A stretch of DNA of 64,000 nt from DASXYG01 sp036502625 (GTDB lineage: Bacteria > Actinomycetota > Actinomycetes > Streptosporangiales > Streptosporangiaceae), in the NCBI GenBank assembly GCA_036502625.1, contig DASXYG010000096.1:19856-83855 (forward strand), in the 5' to 3' direction. The translations under genes and the position numbers were made by a program. This document shows, one piece after another, positions 48,895-58,840 of this stretch; positions within the stretch are counted from its first letter, which is position 1, and every line of letters starts with the position of its first letter. The notes under the pieces were generated by a model. It did not search any database. It worked only from the letters and a program-made list of their open reading frames with translations, and was not told where the DNA came from.

Positions 48895-50268
48895 ATGAGC
48901 AGCGACCGCAAGCAGATCCACCTCGCCGCGCACTTCCCCGGCGTCAACAACACCACCGTGTGGAGCGACCCGCGGGCCGGCAGCCACATCGAGTTCTCCT
49001 CGTTCGCGCATCTCGCGCGGACGGCCGAGCGCGCGAAGTTCGACTTCCTGTTCCTCGCCGAGGGGCTGCGGCTGCGCGAGCAGAACGGCCTGATCTACGA
49101 CCTCGACGTCGTGGGCCGCCCCGACACGTTCACCGTGCTGAGCGCGCTCGCCGCGGTGACCGAGCGCCTCGGTCTCGCCGGGACGATCAACTCGACGTTC
49201 AACGAGCCGTACGAGGTGGCCCGGCAGTTCGCCACGCTCGACCACCTGTCCGGCGGCCGCTCGGCGTGGAACGTCGTGACGTCCTGGGACGCCTTCACCG
49301 GCGAGAACTTCCGGCGCGGCGGCTTCCTGCCGCAGGACCAGCGGTACGAGCGGGCGCGGACGTTCCTGCGCACCGCGTGGGAGCTGTTCGACTCCTGGCG
49401 CGGCGACGAGATCATCGCCGACAAGGGGTCCGGCGTCTTCCTCGGCGACCCGGACGCGGGCGCGTTCGCCCACCACGACGCGCACTTCGACATCGCCGGC
49501 CGGTTCGACGTGCCGCGCCCGCCGCAGGGCCGCCCGGTGATCTTCCAGGCCGGCGACTCCGACGACGGCCGCGAGTTCGCCGCGTCGTCCGCCGACGCGA
49601 TCTTCAGCAGGCACAGCACACTGGACGCCGGCCGCGCCTTCTACGCCGACGTCAAGGGCCGCCTGGCGAAGTACGGCCGTACGCGCGAAGACCTGCTGAT
49701 CCTGCCCGCCGCCACGTTCGTCCTCGGCGACACCCCGGACGAGGCGCGCGACCGCGCGCACGAGGTGCGGTTGCGGCAGGTCAGCGGGCAGACCGCGATC
49801 AGGTTCCTGGAGCAGCTCTGGAACCGCGACCTGTCCGCGTACGACCCGGACGGCCCGCTGCCGGACATCGACCCCGATCCGGGCGAGAACACGGTCGCGC
49901 GCGGCCGGGCCAGCGTACGGATGCACCGCGACCCGATCGCGACCGCACGCGAGTGGCGGGAGCGTGCCGCGGCCGGGAACCTGTCCATCCGCGAGCTGAT
50001 CATCGAGGTCACCGGGCGGCAGTCGTTCGTGGGCACGCCCGCGAGCGTGGCCGCGGAGATCAACGACTTCGTCCAGGCCGACGCCGCCGACGGATTCATC
50101 CTGGTCCCGCACATCACGCCCGGCGGCCTCGACGCGTTCGCCGACACGGTGGTCCCGCTGCTCCAGGAGCGCGGCGTCTTCCGTACGGAGTACACCGGCG
50201 CCACGCTCCGCGACCACCTCGGCCTCCCCGTGCCGCCGGCCGGCGCCGCCGAGCGTGCCGCATCGTGA
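48895..50268 (+). CDS. NtaA/SnaA/DszA-family flavin monooxygenase
   Basis: 457 aa, the length of the NtaA/DszA class. WSDPRAGSHIEFSSFAHLARTAERAKFDFLFLAEGLRLRE, GRSAWNVVTSWDAFTGENF, RPVIFQAGDSDDGREFAA and TPASVAAEINDFVQADAADGFILVPHITPGGLDAFADTVVPLLQERG are family blocks. Acts with reduced FMN from a separate reductase, which is not in the window. AGGAGG precedes ATG 48895. Confidence 0.9.
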   Translation: MSSDRKQIHLAAHFPGVNNTTVWSDPRAGSHIEFSSFAHLARTAERAKFDFLFLAEGLRLREQNGLIYDLDVVGRPDTFTVLSALAAVTERLGLAGTINSTFNEPYEVARQFATLDHLSGGRSAWNVVTSWDAFTGENFRRGGFLPQDQRYERARTFLRTAWELFDSWRGDEIIADKGSGVFLGDPDAGAFAHHDAHFDIAGRFDVPRPPQGRPVIFQAGDSDDGREFAASSADAIFSRHSTLDAGRAFYADVKGRLAKYGRTREDLLILPAATFVLGDTPDEARDRAHEVRLRQVSGQTAIRFLEQLWNRDLSAYDPDGPLPDIDPDPGENTVARGRASVRMHRDPIATAREWRERAAAGNLSIRELIIEVTGRQSFVGTPASVAAEINDFVQADAADGFILVPHITPGGLDAFADTVVPLLQERGVFRTEYTGATLRDHLGLPVPPAGAAERAAS

Positions 50269-50311
50269 GGTCCGAGGGCCGCCCGCGCGGCGCCGTCTGA
50301 GAGGGGACGCA

Positions 50312-51442
50312 ATGGCATCCACGCCGCTCACCGTGCTCGACCTGGTGCCGATCGCGTCCGGCTCGACGGCTGCGGAGGCGCTGCGCAACAGCATCGACCT
50401 GGCCCGGCACGCCGAACGCCTCGGCTACGCCAGGTACTGGTTCGCCGAGCACCACCTGAACCCGGGCGTCGCCGGCACGTCGCCCGCCGTCGTCCTGGCG
50501 CTGACCGCCGCCGCCACCTCCCGGATCCGGCTCGGCTCGGGGGCCCTGCAGCTCGGCCACCGTACGGCGCTGGCGTCCGTCGAGGAGTTCGGCCTGATCG
50601 ACGCCCTGCACCCCGGCCGCCTCGACCTCGGCCTCGGCCGCTCCGGCGGGCGTCCGACCGGCCGTACGCGGGAGCCCGTGCCGTCCGGATCATCGGTCGT
50701 GGCGGACGGGCGCGCCCCGAACGGGCTGCGCATTCCGGCGCCGTTCTCCCCGGCGCGCCTGCTGGGATCGCCGCGGTTCGCCATGCAGAAGCGGCTGCTG
50801 CACCTGCCCGGCGCGCAACCGCAGAACTACACCGAGCAGATCGGCGACGTCCTCGCGCTGCTCGCCGGAACGTACCGGTCGGCCGAGGGGGAGGAGGCGC
50901 ACATCGTGCCCGGCGAGGGCGCCGACCTGCAGGTGTGGATCCTGGGCAGCAGCGGCGGCGAGAGCGCCGAGGCCGCCGGGGCGAACGGCCTGCGCTTCGC
51001 GGCGAACTACCACGTCAGCCCGGCCACCGTCCTGGAGGCCGCGGACGCCTACCGCGCCGCGTTCCGCCCGTCCGCCGACCTGGACCGCCCGTACGTCAGC
51101 GTGTCCGCCGACGTCGTCGTCGCCGAGACCGAGGCGGCGGCCCGCGAGCTCGCCACCGGCTACGGCCTGTGGGTGCGCAGCATCCGCACCGGCGAGGGCG
51201 CGATCCCCTTCCCGACCCCGGCCGAGGCCCGCCGCCACGCGTGGACCGACGCCGACCGCGCGATCGTCGCCGACCGCGTGGAGACCCAGTTCGTCGGCAC
51301 CCCCCGTACGGTCGCCGACGACCTCGAACGCCTCCGCGACGCCACGGCGGCCGACGAGCTCATCGTCACCACCATCACCCACGACCACCCGTCCCGCGTC
51401 CGCTCCTACGAACTCCTCGCAGCCGAATGGGCCCACCGCTGA
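50312..51442 (+). CDS. LLM class flavin-dependent oxidoreductase
   Basis: 376 aa. LTVLDLVPIASGSTAAEALRNSIDLARHAERLGYARYWFAEHHLNPGVAGTSPAVVLAL is the typical opening of the bacterial luciferase-like alkanal monooxygenase-related group; VWILGSSGGESAEAAGANGLRFAANYHV follows. GAGAGG precedes the ATG. Same strand as the two preceding LLM genes, 43 bases on. Confidence 0.9.
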   Translation: MASTPLTVLDLVPIASGSTAAEALRNSIDLARHAERLGYARYWFAEHHLNPGVAGTSPAVVLALTAAATSRIRLGSGALQLGHRTALASVEEFGLIDALHPGRLDLGLGRSGGRPTGRTREPVPSGSSVVADGRAPNGLRIPAPFSPARLLGSPRFAMQKRLLHLPGAQPQNYTEQIGDVLALLAGTYRSAEGEEAHIVPGEGADLQVWILGSSGGESAEAAGANGLRFAANYHVSPATVLEAADAYRAAFRPSADLDRPYVSVSADVVVAETEAAARELATGYGLWVRSIRTGEGAIPFPTPAEARRHAWTDADRAIVADRVETQFVGTPRTVADDLERLRDATAADELIVTTITHDHPSRVRSYELLAAEWAHR

Positions 51443-51517
51443 CCGCGCCCGCGGCGAAGGTCGGTTAGCGTTTGGCTTTCGGTGAGCGTTGAGCGACGAC
51501 GACCGGAGGCGTGCACG

Positions 51518-52546
51518 GTGGGTTACCTTGCGGACCAGGACCGTTACGAGGACATGGTGTACCGGCGGAGCGGGCGGAGTGGGCTGCGGCTGCCGGCGGT
51601 GTCGCTCGGGCTGTGGCAGAACTTCGGGGACGAGAACCCGCTCGCCACGCAGCGGGCGATCCTGCGGCGGGCCTTCGATCGCGGGGTGACGCACTTCGAC
51701 CTGGCCAACAACTACGGCCCGCCGTACGGCAGCGCGGAGATCAACTTCGGGCGCATCCTGGCCGAGGACTTCCGGCCGTACCGCGACGAGCTGGTGATCT
51801 CGACCAAGGCCGGCTACGACATGTGGCCCGGCCCGTACGGCGACCTCGGGTCGCGGAAGTACCTGCTGGCCAGCCTCGACCAGTCGCTGGACCGGATGGG
51901 GCTGGACTACGTCGACATCTTCTACTCCCACCGCGCGGATCCCGACACGCCGCTGGAGGAGACGATGGGCGCGCTGCACACCGCCGTGCGGTCGGGCCGG
52001 GCGCTGTACGCGGGCATCTCCAGCTACTCGCCGGAGCGGACGCGCGAGGCCGCCGCGATCCTCGCGGACCTGGGCACGCCGCTGCTGATCCACCAGCCGT
52101 CGTACTCGATGTTCAACCGCTGGGTCGAGGACGGCCTGCTCGACACCCTCGGCGAGCTCGGCGTCGGCTGCATTGCGTTCTCGCCGCTCGCCCAGGGCCT
52201 GCTGACCGGCCGCTACCTCGACGGCGTGCCCGCGGACTCGCGCGCCGCCCGCGACGGGTCGCTCAGCACCGGCATGCTCAACGACGCCACGCTCGCGCGG
52301 ATCCGCGCGCTGAACGAGATCGCCGCGGGCCGCGGCCAGTCCCTGGCGCAGCTCGCCCTCTCGTGGGTGCTGCGCGACAGCCGGGTGACCAGCGTGCTCA
52401 TCGGCGCGTCCTCGGTCGCCCAGCTCGACGACAACCTCGCGGCGATCTCCCGGCTCGACTTCACCGCCGACGAGCTCGCCGCGATCGAGACCCACGCCAC
52501 GAACCAGGACATCAACATCTGGTCACGCTCCAGCGACGTCGACTGA
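51518..52546 (+). CDS. Aldo/keto reductase, YghZ/AKR14 type
   Basis: 342 aa. Tetrad visible: Asp in FDLANNYGPPYGSAE with Tyr, Lys in VISTKAGYDMWPGPYG, His in FYSHRADPDTPLEE. Sequence YEDMVYRRSGRSGLRLPAVSLGLWQNFGD matches L-glyceraldehyde-3-phosphate reductases. GTG 51518 is chosen for the GGAGG eight bases before it. NADPH-dependent detoxification. Confidence 0.9.
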   Translation: MGYLADQDRYEDMVYRRSGRSGLRLPAVSLGLWQNFGDENPLATQRAILRRAFDRGVTHFDLANNYGPPYGSAEINFGRILAEDFRPYRDELVISTKAGYDMWPGPYGDLGSRKYLLASLDQSLDRMGLDYVDIFYSHRADPDTPLEETMGALHTAVRSGRALYAGISSYSPERTREAAAILADLGTPLLIHQPSYSMFNRWVEDGLLDTLGELGVGCIAFSPLAQGLLTGRYLDGVPADSRAARDGSLSTGMLNDATLARIRALNEIAAGRGQSLAQLALSWVLRDSRVTSVLIGASSVAQLDDNLAAISRLDFTADELAAIETHATNQDINIWSRSSDVD

Positions 52547-52640
52547 ACGACCGCGGCGCACCTGCCACCTCGTCGGGGGATGGGCGCGCGCATCTGCGAA
52601 GGCGATGGCGCCGTACGGGTCGCTCTTGCATGATGTGCAC

Positions 52641-53618
52641 ATGACCCATGACGTCGCGGAGGTGCCGGGCGCGGACACGTTGAGCCGGGAGCAGCGGCAG
52701 CGCTGGGCCGAGCTGGTCGATCGCGTCGCCGCGCTGCTGCCGCGTACGGCGTCCGTCGTGGTCAGCGGCGACCAGCGGACGGAGCCGATCGCGCGGCACC
52801 TCGCCGACCGGCTCCGCGCCGCCGCGCGCGACGTGCGGACCGCCGACGGGCCCGCCCCGTACGGCGAGCGTGACGTCGTGATCCGGCTCCGCACCCGCGC
52901 CCGTACCGACACCGAGGCCCGCTCCGACATCTCAATCGACGTCCACGACCCGTCCTGGCCGGTGATCCGCCACGTCGTGCCCGAGCTGGCCGGCCCGGAC
53001 GCCTGGTACGTCGCGGAGAGCCGCGCGTTCTTCGCCCCGCGCGCCGCGACCTGGGACACCAAGTTCGGCGACGACATGCCCGCGTACGCCGCCGCCGTCG
53101 CCGAGAGCCGCATCCCGCCGGGCGCCGCCGCGGCCGACATCGGCTGCGGCACCGGCCGCGCGCTGCCCGCCCTCCGCGACGCCGTCGGCCCGTCCGGCGC
53201 CGTCATCGGCCTGGACATCACGCCCCAGATGCTCGCCGCCGCCCGCGACGCCGGCCGCGCCCGCCACGCCGCCCTGCTGCTCGCCGACGCCCGCAACCCG
53301 CCGTTCGCCGACGCGAGCCTCGACGCCGTCTTCGCCGCCGGCCTCATCACCCACCTGCCCGACCCCGCCACCGGCCTGGCCGAGCTCGCCCGCATCACCC
53401 GACCCGGCGGCCGCCTCACCCTCTTCCACCCGTCCGGACGGGCCGCCCTCGCCCGCCGCCACGGCCGCCCGCTCCGCCCTGACGACCCCCTCGCCGAACC
53501 CCGCCTCACCGCCCTGATGGCCCGTACGGGCTGGCGCCTCGACACGTACGACGACCCGCCCCACCGCTTCCTCGCCATCGCCACCCGCCGCGACGCCGCG
53601 CTCACCCCCGGGGGATGA
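52641..53618 (+). CDS. SAM methyltransferase with an extra N-terminal domain
   Basis: 325 aa. C-terminal half is a class I methyltransferase: AADIGCGTGRALP motif I at about 160, IGLDITPQMLAAA, DAVFAAGLITHLP and ARITRPGGRL. The first 120 residues (SREQRQRWAELVDRVAALLPRTASVVVSGDQ, SDISIDVHDPSWPVIRHV) resemble actinobacterial uridine kinase-like proteins that have lost the P-loop. ATG 52641 has no SD. Substrate unknown. Confidence 0.75.
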   Translation: MTHDVAEVPGADTLSREQRQRWAELVDRVAALLPRTASVVVSGDQRTEPIARHLADRLRAAARDVRTADGPAPYGERDVVIRLRTRARTDTEARSDISIDVHDPSWPVIRHVVPELAGPDAWYVAESRAFFAPRAATWDTKFGDDMPAYAAAVAESRIPPGAAAADIGCGTGRALPALRDAVGPSGAVIGLDITPQMLAAARDAGRARHAALLLADARNPPFADASLDAVFAAGLITHLPDPATGLAELARITRPGGRLTLFHPSGRAALARRHGRPLRPDDPLAEPRLTALMARTGWRLDTYDDPPHRFLAIATRRDAALTPGG

Positions 53619-53652
53619 GGCCGCGCCGCCCGCGGGCCGTGAGCCTGGTGGG

Positions 53653-55983
53653 ATGCGGGACTTCCAGGGAGCGATCAAGGTCGACATCCGCGACTCGCGG
53701 CCGGACTGGGACGCGTTCCTGCCCGGCAGGCCCCGCGAGGGCGCGCCGAACGTGCTGGTCGTGCTGTACGACGACACCGGAATGGCGGCGTGGTCGCCGT
53801 ACGGCGGCCGGATCAACATGCCGACCATGGACCGGCTGGCCGCGAACGGGCTGACGTACACGCAGTGGCACACCACGGCGCTGTGCTCGCCGACGCGGTC
53901 GACGTTCCTGACCGGGCGGAACCACCACCTGAACGGGTTCGCCTCGATCGCGGAGACCGCGACCGGCTTCCCGGGCTACAACTCCCACATCCCGCCGGAG
54001 AACGCCACGGTCGCGACCGTGCTGCGGGACGCCGGGTACAGCACGTTCTGGGTCGGCAAGAACCACAACATCCCGATCGACGCGTGGACGTCCGGGGCGT
54101 CGAAGAAGGACTGGCCGCTCGCGCAGGGCTTCGACCGGTTCTACGGGTTCGTCGGCGGCGAGTGCAACCAGTGGTATCCGTCGCTGGCCGAGGACAACCA
54201 CTACATCGAGCAGCCGTACCAGCCCGAGGACGGCTACCACCTGTCCAAGGACCTGGCCGACCGGGCGATGGGGTTCATCCGCGACTCGAAGCAGACCGAG
54301 CCGGACAAGCCCTGGTACCTGTGGTTCTGCCCGGGGGCCAACCACGCGCCGCACCATGCGCCCGCGGAGTACATCGAGAAGTACCGGGGCGTGTTCGACG
54401 ACGGCTACGAGGCGTACCGGGAATGGGTGCTGCCGCGGATGGTCGAGCGCGGCGTCCTCCCCGAGGGCACCGAGCTCACCGAGATCAACCCGATGCCGCC
54501 CGGCACGTTCGCCGCGGCCGACACCGTACGCCCGTGGGACACGCTGTCGGCGGAGGAGAAGCGGCTGTTCTCCCGGATGGCCGAGGTGTACGCGGGGTTC
54601 TCGGAGTACACCGACGCGCAGGTCGGCCGGATCATCGACTACCTGGAGGAGTCCGGGCAGCTCGACAACACGGTCGTGGTGTACTGCGCGGACAACGGCG
54701 CCTCCGGCGAGGGCAGCCCGAACGGATCGGTCAACGAGGGCAAGTTCCTCAACGGCTATCCCGACACCGTTGAGGAGAACCTGGCGCAGATCGACGCGCT
54801 CGGCTCGCCGGACACCTACAACCACTACCCGACGGGCTGGGCGGTGGCGTTCTCCACGCCGTACCGGATGTTCAAGCGCTACACCTACCAGGGCGGGGTG
54901 TGCGACCCGCTGGTGATCTCATGGCCGGCCGGCATCCGGGCGCGCGGCGAGGTACGGGACCAGTACCACCACTGCACCGACATCGTGCCGACCATCCTGG
55001 AGGTCTGCGGCGTCGAGATGCCGGACGTCGTGAACGGCGTCGCGCAGCACCCGCTGTCCGGGGTGTCGATGGCGTACACGTTCGGTGACCGCGACGCGCC
55101 CACCCGCAAGGAGACGCAGTACTACGAGATGCTCGGCAGCCGCGGCATCTGGCACGGCGGCTGGAAGGCCGTCACCGTGCACGGCCCCACCAGCGGAATC
55201 GGCCACTTCGACGCGGACCGGTGGCAGCTCTTCCACACCGACGAGGACCGTTCGGAGGCCCACGACCTCGCCGACCGGCATCCGGAGAAGCTGCGGGAGC
55301 TGGTCGCGCTGTGGTTCGCGGAGGCCGAGGCGAACAGGGTGCTGCCGCTGAACGACCTCGGCGTCAGCGGTACGGACCTCCAGACGTTCCTGGCCCTGGA
55401 GTTCAACGTCCCGGTCCCGCCCGGCGGCCAGTACACGTACTACCCGGGCACCAGCGAGGTGCCGGAGCGGTCCGCGGCCAACACCCACGGCGTGTCGTAC
55501 AAGGTGCTCGCCGAGGTCGTCACCGAGGCGGACACCGCGGGCGTGGTCTTCGCGCACGGGTCGCGGTTCGGCGGGCACGCCCTGTACGTCAAGGACGGCC
55601 GCCTCCGGTACGCGTACAACTTCCTCGGCATGGGCGAACCGCAGGTGCTCGACGCGGCGGTCCCCGCGCCCGGCAGGCACGTGTCCGGCGTCGACTTCGC
55701 GAAGGAGCGCAGCGGAGAGTACGGCGAGTCGTACGGCACGGCGACCCTGCACATCGACGACCAGGCCGTGGCGAAGGCCGAGATCCGCACGATGACCGGG
55801 CACTTCTCGCTGTGCGGCGAGGGCCTGTGCATCGGCTACGACAGCGGCGACGCCGTGACCGGCGACTACGGCGGCCGGTTCCCCTACACCGGCGGTGCGA
55901 TCGTCAAGGTCGTCTTCGACGTGGCCGACGACGCGTACGTCGACGTCGAACGCCACATGGCCGCCGCGATGTCCCGCGACTGA
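53653..55983 (+). CDS. Arylsulfatase
   Basis: 776 aa, large type I sulfatase. Formylglycine motif CSPTR with Cys78 (TTALCSPTRSTFLTGRN), metal Asp pair in VLYDDTGMAAW, and late DNGASGEGSPNGS and FSTPYRMFKRYTYQGG. No signal peptide, so either cytosolic or exported by an unseen route. Needs a formylglycine-generating enzyme, absent here. Followed at 13 bases by a sulfate permease: release and movement of sulfate. Confidence 0.92.
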   Translation: MRDFQGAIKVDIRDSRPDWDAFLPGRPREGAPNVLVVLYDDTGMAAWSPYGGRINMPTMDRLAANGLTYTQWHTTALCSPTRSTFLTGRNHHLNGFASIAETATGFPGYNSHIPPENATVATVLRDAGYSTFWVGKNHNIPIDAWTSGASKKDWPLAQGFDRFYGFVGGECNQWYPSLAEDNHYIEQPYQPEDGYHLSKDLADRAMGFIRDSKQTEPDKPWYLWFCPGANHAPHHAPAEYIEKYRGVFDDGYEAYREWVLPRMVERGVLPEGTELTEINPMPPGTFAAADTVRPWDTLSAEEKRLFSRMAEVYAGFSEYTDAQVGRIIDYLEESGQLDNTVVVYCADNGASGEGSPNGSVNEGKFLNGYPDTVEENLAQIDALGSPDTYNHYPTGWAVAFSTPYRMFKRYTYQGGVCDPLVISWPAGIRARGEVRDQYHHCTDIVPTILEVCGVEMPDVVNGVAQHPLSGVSMAYTFGDRDAPTRKETQYYEMLGSRGIWHGGWKAVTVHGPTSGIGHFDADRWQLFHTDEDRSEAHDLADRHPEKLRELVALWFAEAEANRVLPLNDLGVSGTDLQTFLALEFNVPVPPGGQYTYYPGTSEVPERSAANTHGVSYKVLAEVVTEADTAGVVFAHGSRFGGHALYVKDGRLRYAYNFLGMGEPQVLDAAVPAPGRHVSGVDFAKERSGEYGESYGTATLHIDDQAVAKAEIRTMTGHFSLCGEGLCIGYDSGDAVTGDYGGRFPYTGGAIVKVVFDVADDAYVDVERHMAAAMSRD

Positions 55984-55995
55984 CGGGAGGCCCGC

Positions 55996-57666
55996 GTGCC
56001 GTTGAAGGCGCCCGGTCCGCTCGCCGGCTACCGGCGGGCGTGGCTTGCCCCGGACGTGCTGGCCGGGGTGAGCGCGGGTGCGATCGTCATCCCGCAGGCG
56101 ATGGCGTACGCGGGGATCGCCGGGCTGCCCGCGCAGGTCGGCCTCTACACGTGCCTGGTGCCGGCGCTGTGCTACGTGCTGCTCGGCGGGTCGCGGGCGC
56201 TGAGCTTCACGACGACCTCGACGATCGCGGTGCTCACCGCGTCGACGCTGGCCGGCGCCGGGTTCGCCGGCGGCCCCGACGCGCGCGACCTGGCCACGCT
56301 GGTGCTGCTGACCGGGGTGTTCCTGCTCGCGGCGCGCGTGCTACGGCTGGCCGGGCTCGTGGAGAACGTGTCGGACGCGCTGCTCACCGGGTTGAAGTTC
56401 GGCGTCGGCCTGACCGTGCTCGTCGGCCAGGTGCCGAAGCTGCTCGGCATCCCGGCGGACGAGGGCGGCGGTACGAACTTCTTCGCGGGCGTCGCGTACG
56501 CGGCCACCCGGCTCGGCCACGTCCACGCCGCGACGGCGGCCGTCGGCGTGGGCGGGCTGGCCGTGCTGGTGGTGCTCAAGCGGGTGGCGCCGCGGTTCCC
56601 CGGGCCGCTGCTCGTCGTCGTGGCGAGCATCGCCGTGTCGTACGCCGCGCACCTGTCCGGGCACGGCGTGGACCTCATCGCGGCGGTGCCCCGCGGGCTG
56701 CCCGCGCCGGTCGTCCCGGCGTTCGACCACATGCCGCAGCTCGTGCCGGGCGCGCTGGCCATCGCGCTGATGGCGTACCTGGAGACGGTCTCGGTGGCGC
56801 GGACGATCCGGCAGAACGGCGAGCCGGAGATCGGCAACGGCCGCGAGTTGCTGACCTGCGGTGTGGCCACGGTGGCCGGGGCGTTCTTCCGCGCGATGCC
56901 GCCGGCGGGCGGGTTCTCGCAGAGCGCGGTGAACCGCGCGGCCGGGGCGAGATCGCAGTTCAGCCAGGTGGTGACGGTCGGGCTCGCGGTGCTGACGGCG
57001 TTCTTCCTCGGCCCGGTGCTGTCCCGGATGCCGCAGGCCACGCTCGCCGCGCTGGTGATCGGGGCCGTGCTGGGGCTGGTCTCGGTACGGGAGATGGCGG
57101 CGCTGGCGCGGTTCTCCCGTGCGGAGTTCGGTGTCGCGGCGGGCACGGCGGTCGTGGCGCTCGCCGCCGGGCTGCTCGTGGCGGTCGTGGTCGGCATCGG
57201 GCTGACGATCGCGCTGGTCCTGCACGAGCTCAACGCGGTGACCACCACCGAGCTCGGCGTACGGCCCGACGGCGTCGTGGTGCCGGACGGGCCGCCGGTC
57301 GACGGGCTGATGATCGTCCGCGTGGACGCGCCGCTGTACACGGCGAACGTGCGCACCGCCGTGCGGCGCATCGAGGCGCGCGTCGCGGACGCCGCACGCC
57401 CCGTACGGGTCGTGGTCATCGACGCGACGGCCATCGGCGACCTGTCCATGACGGTCCTCTCCGCGATGCGCGACTCGGACCGCGCGCTGGCCGAGCGCGG
57501 CGTGACGATGTGGGTGTCCGCGATGCCCGAACGCGCGCTGGCCCGCGCCCGCCGCGCCCCCGCCTGGGCGGAGTGGACGGCGGCGGGCCGCCTGTGGCCG
57601 ACGGTCAACGACGCGGTAGCCGCGTACCGGACGCGCCCGCGATCGTCAGGTAGGACTGAGGCGTGA
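55996..57666 (+). CDS. SulP-family anion permease with STAS domain
   Basis: 556 aa. Sulfate transporter domain (VSAGAIVIPQAMAYAGIAGLPAQVGLYT), GNGRELLTCGVATVAGAFFRAMPPAGGFSQSAVNRAAGARSQFS, then a C-terminal STAS domain from about residue 430 (GLMIVRVDAPLYTANVRTAVRRIEA, VVVIDATAIGDLS). GTG start. Clustered with the sulfatase, so likely sulfate transport; bicarbonate is also possible in this family. Confidence 0.9.
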   Translation: MPLKAPGPLAGYRRAWLAPDVLAGVSAGAIVIPQAMAYAGIAGLPAQVGLYTCLVPALCYVLLGGSRALSFTTTSTIAVLTASTLAGAGFAGGPDARDLATLVLLTGVFLLAARVLRLAGLVENVSDALLTGLKFGVGLTVLVGQVPKLLGIPADEGGGTNFFAGVAYAATRLGHVHAATAAVGVGGLAVLVVLKRVAPRFPGPLLVVVASIAVSYAAHLSGHGVDLIAAVPRGLPAPVVPAFDHMPQLVPGALAIALMAYLETVSVARTIRQNGEPEIGNGRELLTCGVATVAGAFFRAMPPAGGFSQSAVNRAAGARSQFSQVVTVGLAVLTAFFLGPVLSRMPQATLAALVIGAVLGLVSVREMAALARFSRAEFGVAAGTAVVALAAGLLVAVVVGIGLTIALVLHELNAVTTTELGVRPDGVVVPDGPPVDGLMIVRVDAPLYTANVRTAVRRIEARVADAARPVRVVVIDATAIGDLSMTVLSAMRDSDRALAERGVTMWVSAMPERALARARRAPAWAEWTAAGRLWPTVNDAVAAYRTRPRSSGRTEA

Positions 57667-58001
57667 GCGACGACGGTGACGAGCCGGACTACCGGTACAC
57701 ACTGGCCAACGAGCGCACGCTGCTGGCCTGGATCCGGACCGCGATCGGCCTGCTGGCCGGCGGCATCGCGATCGAGCAACTGGTGCCGCGGTTCGCCGTC
57801 GGATGGGCGCGGACGGCGATCGCCCTGGTGTGCGTGCTGCTCGCGCTGTTCGTCCTGATCCGCAGCTACGGCCGCTGGCGCGCCGTCGACCGCGCCATGC
57901 GCGCCGGTGCGGCGCTGCCGCGCAACACGACGTTCGCCGTCCTCACGACGACGCTGGCCGTCATCGCGGTCCTCGTCGGCGTGCTGCTCTTCCTCGGCTG
58001 A
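57663..58001 (+). CDS. DUF202 (YidH-like) small membrane protein
   Basis: 112 aa. TLANERTLLAWIRTAIGLLAGGIAIEQL is the DUF202 signature; three helices. GTG 57663 overlaps the SulP stop. Function unknown; co-transcription with a SulP gene hints at a role in anion transport. Confidence 0.85.
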   Translation: MSDDGDEPDYRYTLANERTLLAWIRTAIGLLAGGIAIEQLVPRFAVGWARTAIALVCVLLALFVLIRSYGRWRAVDRAMRAGAALPRNTTFAVLTTTLAVIAVLVGVLLFLG

Positions 58002-58005
58002 CGCG

Positions 58006-58827
58006 TCACCGCTCCCCGCCCGCGACGGCGCGGAGGAAGGCGTCGGCGAACGCGTCGCAGGTCTGTTCGGGGGTGGGGAGGTCGACTCCGGGGACGGTTC
58101 GCAGGGCGGGGCGGATGAGGAAGTGCATGAGCATGGGGCCGGCCATCTGCTGGAGGAGGAGCAGTGTGGGCATGGGGCGGATGCGGCCGGCGTCGACCTC
58201 GTCGGCCAGCCATTGGCCGAGGACGTTCAGGATGCGGGGGGCGAAGTGCCGGGCGAGGGGTTGCAGGCCGGGCTGGGCGGGGCGGGCGAAGGCCTCGGCG
58301 AAGATGGCGGGCATCACGCGGGGCTCGCGGTCGAGGGCGTCGGCGAGCATGCGGTAGATGCGGCGGACGGTGGCGGGGAGGTCGTCGCGGGGTCCGCCGA
58401 GGATCTGTTCGGCGTCGAGGATCGGGCTGTACCGCTCGAAGATCGCGGCGAGGAGGTCGTCGCGGCCGCCGAAGACCGCGTAGAGGCTGTGCACGGAGCA
58501 GCCGGCCGCGGCGGCGACCGCCTCCATGGTGAGGCCGGCCAGGCCGTGGTCGCCGATGAGGTGGGCGCCGGCCTCGATGGCGCGGTCGCGGACCGGCGGC
58601 TGCCCGCCGGGGTCCACGCCGGTCGCGCGTACGGCCGCGTCGAGGGGCGCGCGGGTGCCGCCGATGCGGCGCAGCAGCGTGCTGCGGGAGATGCCCGCCT
58701 CGCGGGCGATCTCGCGGGTGGGCACGTCGGCGACGTCCTTGCCCAGGCGCCGCGCGGCGCTCAGCGCGGCGTCCACCACCTCGGCGGGGACCTGCGGCAT
58801 CTCGCGACGGCTCGCTTCCGCTGACAC
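58006..58827 (-). CDS. TetR-family regulator with two HTH-like segments
   Basis: 273 aa. A first helix-turn-helix-like region (VPTREIAREAGISRSTLLRRIGGTR, residues about 35-60) precedes a complete TetR HTH (HLIGDHGLAGLTMEAVAAAAGCSVHSLYAVFGGRDDLLAAIFERY), so the protein is longer than usual at the N-terminus. GTG 58827 is preferred because TAGTTT lies seven bases upstream (leaderless); ATG 58800 is the alternative. Divergent from an ABC exporter. Confidence 0.78.
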   Translation of the reverse strand: MSAEASRREMPQVPAEVVDAALSAARRLGKDVADVPTREIAREAGISRSTLLRRIGGTRAPLDAAVRATGVDPGGQPPVRDRAIEAGAHLIGDHGLAGLTMEAVAAAAGCSVHSLYAVFGGRDDLLAAIFERYSPILDAEQILGGPRDDLPATVRRIYRMLADALDREPRVMPAIFAEAFARPAQPGLQPLARHFAPRILNVLGQWLADEVDAGRIRPMPTLLLLQQMAGPMLMHFLIRPALRTVPGVDLPTPEQTCDAFADAFLRAVAGGER

Positions 58828-58840
58828 ACGACTCAAACTA

